64,000 nucleotides of DNA from Haliclystus octoradiatus (lineage: Eukaryota > Cnidaria > Staurozoa > Stauromedusae > Haliclystidae): assembly GCA_916610825.1 (NCBI GenBank), contig OU744450.1:24160430-24224429 (forward strand). Reading direction: 5' to 3'. How positions within the stretch are numbered: the first letter of the stretch is position 1; every line of letters begins with the position of its first letter. This document shows positions 58,453 through 64,000 of the stretch, one piece after another. Below the pieces are notes generated by a model. It was not told the DNA's origin, did not search any database, and saw only the letters and a list, made by a program, of their open reading frames with translations. Made by a program: the position numbers and the translations under genes.

Positions 58453-58740
58453 ATGAAGCATATAAGTTATGTGAGAGAGCCTATGGCTCTACTCAGTTCA
58501 ATGTCATTGATATATGTAGGTGCAACTGCTCTAGAAATGGCTCGTGAACCTCTGAAGCAAAGAATTGCAGATCTTAAAATAACAAATGATAGCCTGATTC
58601 TAATCCAATTTATTATTTTGCTAATATTTGGTTTCTGTTTGTGTGCTAATTTTGTTGACAATTGTAGTAAAAACCTTTCTGTCTCTGATCTACTTCCACC
58701 ATTGATAGAGAAAATTATTCGAGTGAAAGATCCGTGTTAA
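58453..58740 (+). CDS. Possible small single-pass membrane protein, unknown
   Basis: 95-residue frame MKHISYVREPMALLSSMSLI ... with one strongly hydrophobic helix (LILIQFIILLIFGFCLCANF, ~50-69) after a charged stretch and a polar C-terminus. No homologue recognised and no splice or promoter evidence. It could be a chance ORF beside the retroelement. Confidence 0.25.
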   Translation: MKHISYVREPMALLSSMSLIYVGATALEMAREPLKQRIADLKITNDSLILIQFIILLIFGFCLCANFVDNCSKNLSVSDLLPPLIEKIIRVKDPC

Positions 58741-58879
58741 ATTTCAATTACTCTTTGACTATATTTTCTTCTTTTTCCTTTTTATTTGCCTCTAAATACA
58801 GATTGAAGATTTGTTTTTAAATGGCTCGTTGCAAACGGGTTAAAAACCCTAACATCAATAAATGCACGTTGCCCTCTTA

Positions 58880-60290
58880 ACCAAAATCATCTTGAACACA
58901 CATCCAGGCGTGCATCATCTCCAGATATCGCGCTTGATCGTAATAGCTCGTCTGTAACGGTAGTAAATGATGCTCAATTTCGTTTAGTAAGTTGCCAATG
59001 ATATCCCTCATTTCGTTGCCATCTTTTGGACATGAAAGGGCATGATCGACTGAGTATTTCTTTCCACATGGACACATTGATGGCAAATACTTCATAGGCC
59101 ATCTGTAACGTAGGTTGATAGCATCGAAAAATTTTATTTTATTAAGGATGTAATTTTCGAAAGCAAGGGAAACAGTTGTTAACCATGACACGATGCTCCT
59201 TTCATTGAAGCCAAATCATTTGCTCGTTTGCACTCTGCATTCATTTTATCTCTTACGTATTTCAGGATCTCTTTGCTTCTACTCTCTCAGTTACTTTCCA
59301 CTTGTCTGATGGCATCCACAAGTAATATACCATCTGTATCTTTTGAATGAATTGCTGCTTCACATCCAGCTGGTTGGCCAGCACAAAGTTGAAGACTTCC
59401 TGCCCTTTGAACAATGTCTTGTTGGATCACTGATACAATAGCTTTACCAATTATTATTCTTAAAACTTCTCCAATTCTTATTGGTCTAACATCATTTCTT
59501 ATTTCACATTTCCAATTCTTATCTAAATGACATGTTGCTGTAGATTCTCCTAAATTAGATAATGTTTTTCCTTATGAATATTCAGTGAAAGCTTTTCTCG
59601 TTCATAATAATTGTTCAAATCGAGCTATAGATGAACGTAAATCCAAGCCCGTTTGACCAAAATTTTTAGACACAAGCATATGTCACCAATCATCAGCATC
59701 TAATCCTGATTGTCAACACGCACCTTTCGTATGTAGTGCAGCTTTTGATATCACCGTTTCATCAATGTTATTAAACATAGCAGGATCCACATAAGGCAGA
59801 GGGCCATTGATTCATTGGATGAGGAGGCTTCAGGATGTTTCGCTTTGAGATCTTTCATGGCATCAGATGACAAAGGAAGCACCCCAATGGAGGATGAATG
59901 ATCTAATAACCCGGGCTAATAACATCATTTTTCCCTCAAACATTAATTTTGCAAACGTTTTTAATAAATGCGGTAGATCTAACTTTCTGGTTGAAGTTGA
60001 CATTTATTTTTTTGAATTCCTCTTAATTCTCTTGAGAGCCCATCAAAATTTCCCAACTTCCATAATATCATCCTCCTCTTGGCATTTGGTTTGAAATTCG
60101 GCTTTTGCAGTAATAAAGATGGCATTATCATAATTGTTTTCAAAGTAGAATCCATTGAAGAGAATGATTTGTTAGACTATAAATCCAACAGTCTTGTTAT
60201 TTCTCTTATAAATTCCTTCCCTGTTGCTCTTGTTGGAAGCTTAAACAAATTTCTTCTCCAACAAACTATCTCTTCGTAGACACATGTGAC
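58880..60290 (-). pseudogene. Decayed reverse-transcriptase retroelement
   Basis: Minus-strand fragments in order: VWKRN-like CWRRNLFKLPTRATGKEFI (~60250), LLQKPNFKPNAKRR, DLKAKHPEAS, GPLPYVDPAMFNNID, a KAALHTKGA*QSGLDADDW-like block, RPIRIGEVLRIIIGKAIVSV, LQLCAGQPAGCEAAIHS, GILLVDAIRQVES (RT motif A position), then LRYRWPMKYLPSMCPCGKKY with VDHALSC. This series is typical of an RT family common in early-branching animal genomes. Several in-frame stops and shifts, and loss of the segment between motif A and the Cys-rich tail, show it is dead. Confidence 0.8.
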
Positions 60291-60444
60291 ACTTTGTATA
60301 GTATCGAAATGTGATAAAGTATCCCAAATTGCTGGGGTTCTAATGGAGGATGAGGAACGGGATCAGATAAAATAGATTGTAAGTCAATATTTGCTATGTG
60401 AGTGCTGTATTATTATATTTTTTGTCGATTTTGTTTGCGGCATA

Positions 60445-60831
60445 GGGACCGCTCATTATTTATGACCGGGGTTTGGGCTGAAGAGATTGGGGTTGGGTAA
60501 ATAATAAATTATTGTCAAAAAAGGTTGGGTAAACAAAAAAATGATGTAATGATATCACCAATTCCATTGAAATACAAAATGGAAGGAAGTGAAGCATTCT
60601 TACCTCTCATTTTCATCTAAACCAGCAATTTTGGCTGCTAGCTTGAAACAAGATCTTCCATATCCTTGTGCAAGGAGTATCAAAAACAAAGCACCTCGAG
60701 ATTTTACTTATGGTTGGGTAAGACATTTTTTGACATTCTTTATGGTTGGGTAAAAGGAATATATAGTTGCAAAATTGGAGCTCTTCGGCCCCAAGCCACC
60801 CCAACCCCGGTCATAAATAATGAGCGGTCCC
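60445..60831. mobile_element. 387 bp TIR element (GGGACCGCTCATTATTTATG ends)
   Basis: About 30 bp inverted ends, GGGACCGCTCATTATTTATG(ACCGGGGTT) and its partner ATAAATAATGAGCGGTCCC; TA on both sides. Repeated GGTTGGGTAA blocks inside. No ORF. Confidence 0.9.
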
Positions 60832-60904
60832 TAAAAGGGGATATATTTTCACTTGAAGTTTGGCTTGAACTTAATGTGTGATTATCAATCGTTGGTACAT
60901 TTTG

Positions 60905-61115
60905 TGGAGCGATTGCATTGTGAGTAGCTGTGGCGTATCGTTGCGCATTGACAACCGAGACCCGTCTGCCATGAAACATGTTGAAATTGATCTGCAGTGT
61001 CACGGCTGAGATCAGCAAAGAGCGTTTAAATCATTGCTCCCAGTGAGAAAAGCCACTCATCTAGAAATAGAGGAGTGGTTCAGTTGCCTTCGGTAGGGCG
61101 ACACCGTCTACATTA
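60905..61115 (+). repeat. 5'-truncated tRNA-derived SINE
   Basis: Body and tail only: GCGATTGCATTGTGAGTAGC, CAGTGTCACGGCTGAGATCA and TGCCTTCGGTAGGGCGACAC. The tRNA-like head is missing. Confidence 0.88.
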
Positions 61116-61809
61116 ATTAGTTACTTTATACAAACAAATGCATCCATCTAAAGATATGTATATATTAATATGCATCACAAGATATAATAAACATTTCTAA
61201 ATAATTATTTAACCATACTTCTAAAAACTAATTTATAAATTTGTCAAAATTATATATCAATAATAGAAGATAGCAATATAAGATTTATTTCTCATTTTTT
61301 TATTGTCACATGTAGTAGAGAGTATGTAAAATACAATTTATTTTGCAAGATTACACACAATTTTATAAATTTAAAATACTCAATTCAAGTATCATATCCC
61401 TAGTTACATAGCAGTAAATGCAGCAAAATTAATTCCATATATAAATCAGACATAAGAATTTAAATTTCAAAAATAGTCCGAAATCCAAGGATATCTAGAT
61501 AATCATAATGGATTTCAAGGGGAAAACGGCAATATATAAAGTCCAGAAGTGTGGAAATAGTCTGAAAATTTCTCATGTCTGATAAATTTAAAAACTATTA
61601 CAAGGAATCACAGACGTTGATAAAATCCTGAATCTAAATCTTTGACCAAGGAGGACAAACAAGCATGGGTTGTTGATAATTTTATGCTTGTTGAGGCAAT
61701 CAACTAGGAAATCGTCACACAACAAGTTAGATCATACGGGAAAGCCATTACATCAATAATTACGAAAAAATTGAACTAGAATTCAATAATCTACAAAACA
61801 TTATATGAT

Positions 61810-62061
61810 CTATTCCATTAAAGCTATAATTACCATTAAAAATACACCAAATAATAACGCCAATATTTCTTTAATAGATTGCTTGATACTACTATCTTTT
61901 AATAGTTCAGGAATAACAGAAACTGTAGCGATATAAATAAAGCCACCAGCAGTGAAAGGTAAGATCCAAGCTGATGCCGCAGTTCCAATACCATCAGCCA
62001 TCAAACCACAAAGTGTACCTGCGAATGCTCCTGTTGCAGTTGTCAACTGGAGCATCATAGC
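61810..62061 (-). CDS. SLC39A7: SLC39A7 terminal exon
   Basis: 84 codons including TAG: from [11 protein letters not shown] through three hydrophobic segments to IIALME. Acceptor TTATTTTCAG. Confidence 0.95.
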   Translation of the reverse strand, partial: AMMLQLTTATGAFAGTLCGLMADGIGTAASAWILPFTAGGFIYIATVSVIPELLKDSSIKQSIKEILALLFGVFLMVIIALME

Positions 62062-63859
62062 CTGAAAATAATGAAAACATAAATTTAAGATACCGTAAAA
62101 TCAATGTTGGATGTACAATAAAATTAGACATTTGGGGTTGAAATCCAAAATGCGAAAAAACTGTTCAGAAGTTCATGAACGTTAAATGACCCAATTTTAA
62201 TGGACTTTCTTGTGAACTGTTCATGATCTCTTTGCAAAGGTTAATGAGCTGTTTATCAACAGTGCATGAACAGTTTATGAACAGTTCATGAAAATTGGGT
62301 CATCTAACATTCCTGAACTGTTCCTAAACGTTCACATGGGAGAATAATCTCCCTCAGAGTTTTACTGAAGCATTGTTTCATATTGCCAAGAGGGAAAACC
62401 GGGGAATGAATCTGCATATGTTTTCAAGCAAAATAGATTTTGTTTATAGATATGAGAAAACTCTGAAGGAACTTATTGATTGTAATAACAATCAATGTGT
62501 ATTGATTGCTGCACTTTGACAACCACACAAGGATCTGCGAAGGATCTGGGATAATTGCTCCACAGATCCTATTTTCTCAATACTTTTCATGTTTTTTGCA
62601 TTCAGGGCTTGATAAATGAGGGGAATCCAGGACTGAAAGTCCAGGAAGGATAGTAAAATTTCAGATAAAAAGGAATGAAGTTGTACTTAAGTTTCAGAAA
62701 TTGAGAGAACTATTGATTGTTTGAAAGATAAATGAAAAGAGGCAATTTTATTAGGTTTGCATTACAATAGCTATCAATCTGAAAATTCAAGAACAAGAAT
62801 CATTTCTCCATTACGTAAATCAGAATTAATTCGAAAGCACAATTTACAGTGTGCCCTTGCCCCTGCGAAAAACAGTTCAGGAGTTCATAAAAACAGTTTG
62901 CAAACAGTTCATGAACGTTAAATGGCCCCAAATTTTTCATGAAGGTTCATGAACTCTTTATGAAAATTGGGGCTATTTAACGTTCATGAACTGTTCATGA
63001 ACTCCTAAACTGTTTTTCACAGGGGCGAGCAACGGCAATGTTTGTTCTAAGAGTAGAGTGATGAGTTGTTTTGAAACACAAAATCTAAAAGCAGTTTGAT
63101 TGTTTGATTGATTGATTGCCCTGTTGTTCAATGTTTATATGTGTGAAAACTTGTGTTAGTGACCCGCAACATGTTGCATCATTGATCAAATGCTAACATA
63201 TTATTCACAGGTCACAAGCATTTGTAAAAAAAATTGGTTTGCTTTAAAATGTTCATTAAAAATTTTTGTTTTAAAATTTCTTTGATAACCTTGTGTGATC
63301 ATGATTTAGAACTTTATTTGTGTAGCAAATGTATTAGGAGTAAGAGGGATAGAGCTAAGGATAGCAGATTTTAATAATGTAACTGTCTACATGTCTACAA
63401 CCCACACTGCCCTGAAATATATTTTATTTGAAATACAAACTGACCTTATTAATACATATAGTAGGCTAATTAGTTTCATCCTTATGCACCTCTTATTCGG
63501 TTTCAATAATACATTTTTCAATTTTAGAAAATTGTGCCTGCAGGAATTCTATTGTTCAATATTTGTGCCTGCGGACTGGAAATATTACTAGTGATAGACT
63601 GGTAGTTCATCTTAACAACTAGATACCTTTTTCTTTGAACATCCTGACTGAACTAAAATCGCAAAATCTCCTATCTCGTGTGGCACTTCATGTAATAAGA
63701 TTGTAATGGTTGTAACAAGACCAACATTTTGACTAACAAGAAACGATGCACCAATAGCAAGTCCATCTGTGAAGTTATGTGTGAAATCAGCAGCAAGATT
63801 TAAATATCCAGCGACTTTAATATCTTCTTCTGGGACAGCAACAGTGTTTTCTTCTTCAG
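61810..63859 (-). CDS. SLC39A7: ZIP7-type zinc transporter, last two coding exons (5' part off the right edge)
   Basis: ZIP7 moves zinc from the ER/Golgi lumen to the cytosol. Exons 63859-63627 and 62061-61810 join in phase 0 (donor AAG|GTATCT, acceptor TTTTCAG) and give the C-terminal ~160 residues. Seen: [20 protein letters not shown] (TM IV metal motif HNxxDG), [20 protein letters not shown] (TM V HExPHE site), then [40 protein letters not shown] and a last hydrophobic helix ending ALME. SGCSKK and [16 protein letters not shown] favour ZIP7 over ZIP13. Candidate AATAAA signals lie 470-530 bp past the stop. The N-terminal His-rich part is outside the window. Confidence 0.95.
62156..62340. 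mobile_element. TTCATGAAC-rich foldback MITE in the SLC39A7 intron
   Basis: Mirrored blocks GTTCATGAACGTTAAATGAC and AATTGGGTCATCTAACATTC; ends are more decayed than at 62861. Same family. Confidence 0.75.
62861..63026. mobile_element. CCCCTGCGAAAAACAG foldback MITE (type copy)
   Basis: Ends CCCCTGCGAAAAACAGTTCA and its inverted partner ACTGTTTTTCACAGGGG; TTCATGAACGTTAAATGGCC and a mirrored TATTTAACGTTCATGAACTG inside. Other copies: 2202-2345, 13913-14045. Confidence 0.88.
63627..63859 (-). CDS. SLC39A7: SLC39A7 penultimate exon in window (metal-site helices)
   Basis: Starts with two bases of a codon, then [19 protein letters not shown]; carries both metal motifs (HNFTD and HEVPHE). Donor GTATCT. 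A truncated hAT-type MITE (CAGGGTCCAACAAAAG) starts near 63892 upstream. Confidence 0.95.
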
Positions 63860-64000
63860 CTGAAAAGTACAAATACAATAACATACAGATCAGGGTCCAA
63901 CAAAAGTGGTGATCCTAGATCCAGGAAAGCTCGAGCAAATTTGAAAGAAAATTGATCATTTTCCAATTTATAGGCCAAACGTCAACAAAAAATTCAGAAG

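Overview
This is AT-rich nuclear DNA from an invertebrate animal. Genes are split by GT-AG introns, and intergenic and intronic DNA is packed with SINE, LINE, Penelope-like and TIR-type (MITE) relics. Large conserved metazoan proteins are readable. I cannot fix the phylum; the retroelement types would suit an early-branching animal or another repeat-rich marine invertebrate, but that is inference.

Layout. (1) Positions 180-44350, minus strand: the 5' part of UBR4, the giant N-recognin E3 ubiquitin ligase. I resolved 32 coding exons with matching phases and GT-AG borders, giving about 2,119 residues, from the start codon through the UBR box (exon 25) into the beta-propeller. The C-terminal catalytic part lies beyond the left edge. 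(2) Positions 44351-44910: a roughly 560 bp head-to-head promoter. (3) Positions 44911-51256, plus strand: VPS8, a CORVET tethering subunit, as a short first exon, one 2 kb intron and a single 4.2 kb exon. (4) Positions 51257-52800: 3' flank with a degenerate tandem array. (5) Positions 52854-53426, minus: a small intronless gene for a secreted, extremely Asp-rich protein. (6) Positions 53427-61800: no recognised host gene apart from one doubtful small ORF; it holds a decayed reverse-transcriptase element and TIR elements. (7) Positions 61810-63859, minus: the last two coding exons of a ZIP7-type (SLC39A7) zinc transporter whose 5' part lies beyond the right edge.

Inside UBR4 introns sit several unexpected things: an orphan plus-strand exon resembling the C-terminal part of dolichyldiphosphatase (DOLPP1); a Penelope-like element with inverted termini interrupted by a 1.15 kb hAT-type element with a perfect 8-bp target duplication; a non-autonomous hAT family with 8-bp target duplications; Tc1/mariner-type MITEs with TA duplications that repeatedly lie within about 25 bp of UBR4 splice sites, once 5 nt inside a splice donor; a tandem array that has multiplied the acceptor of exon 14; and a pair of RFX X-box-like palindromes.

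The host genes have no evident joint pathway: UBR4 (N-degron and stress-linked protein turnover), VPS8 (endosomal tethering) and ZIP7 (ER/Golgi zinc export) are housekeeping genes. Only UBR4 and VPS8 look physically coupled, through the shared promoter. I found no CRISPR array, true tRNA, rRNA or bacterial-type system.
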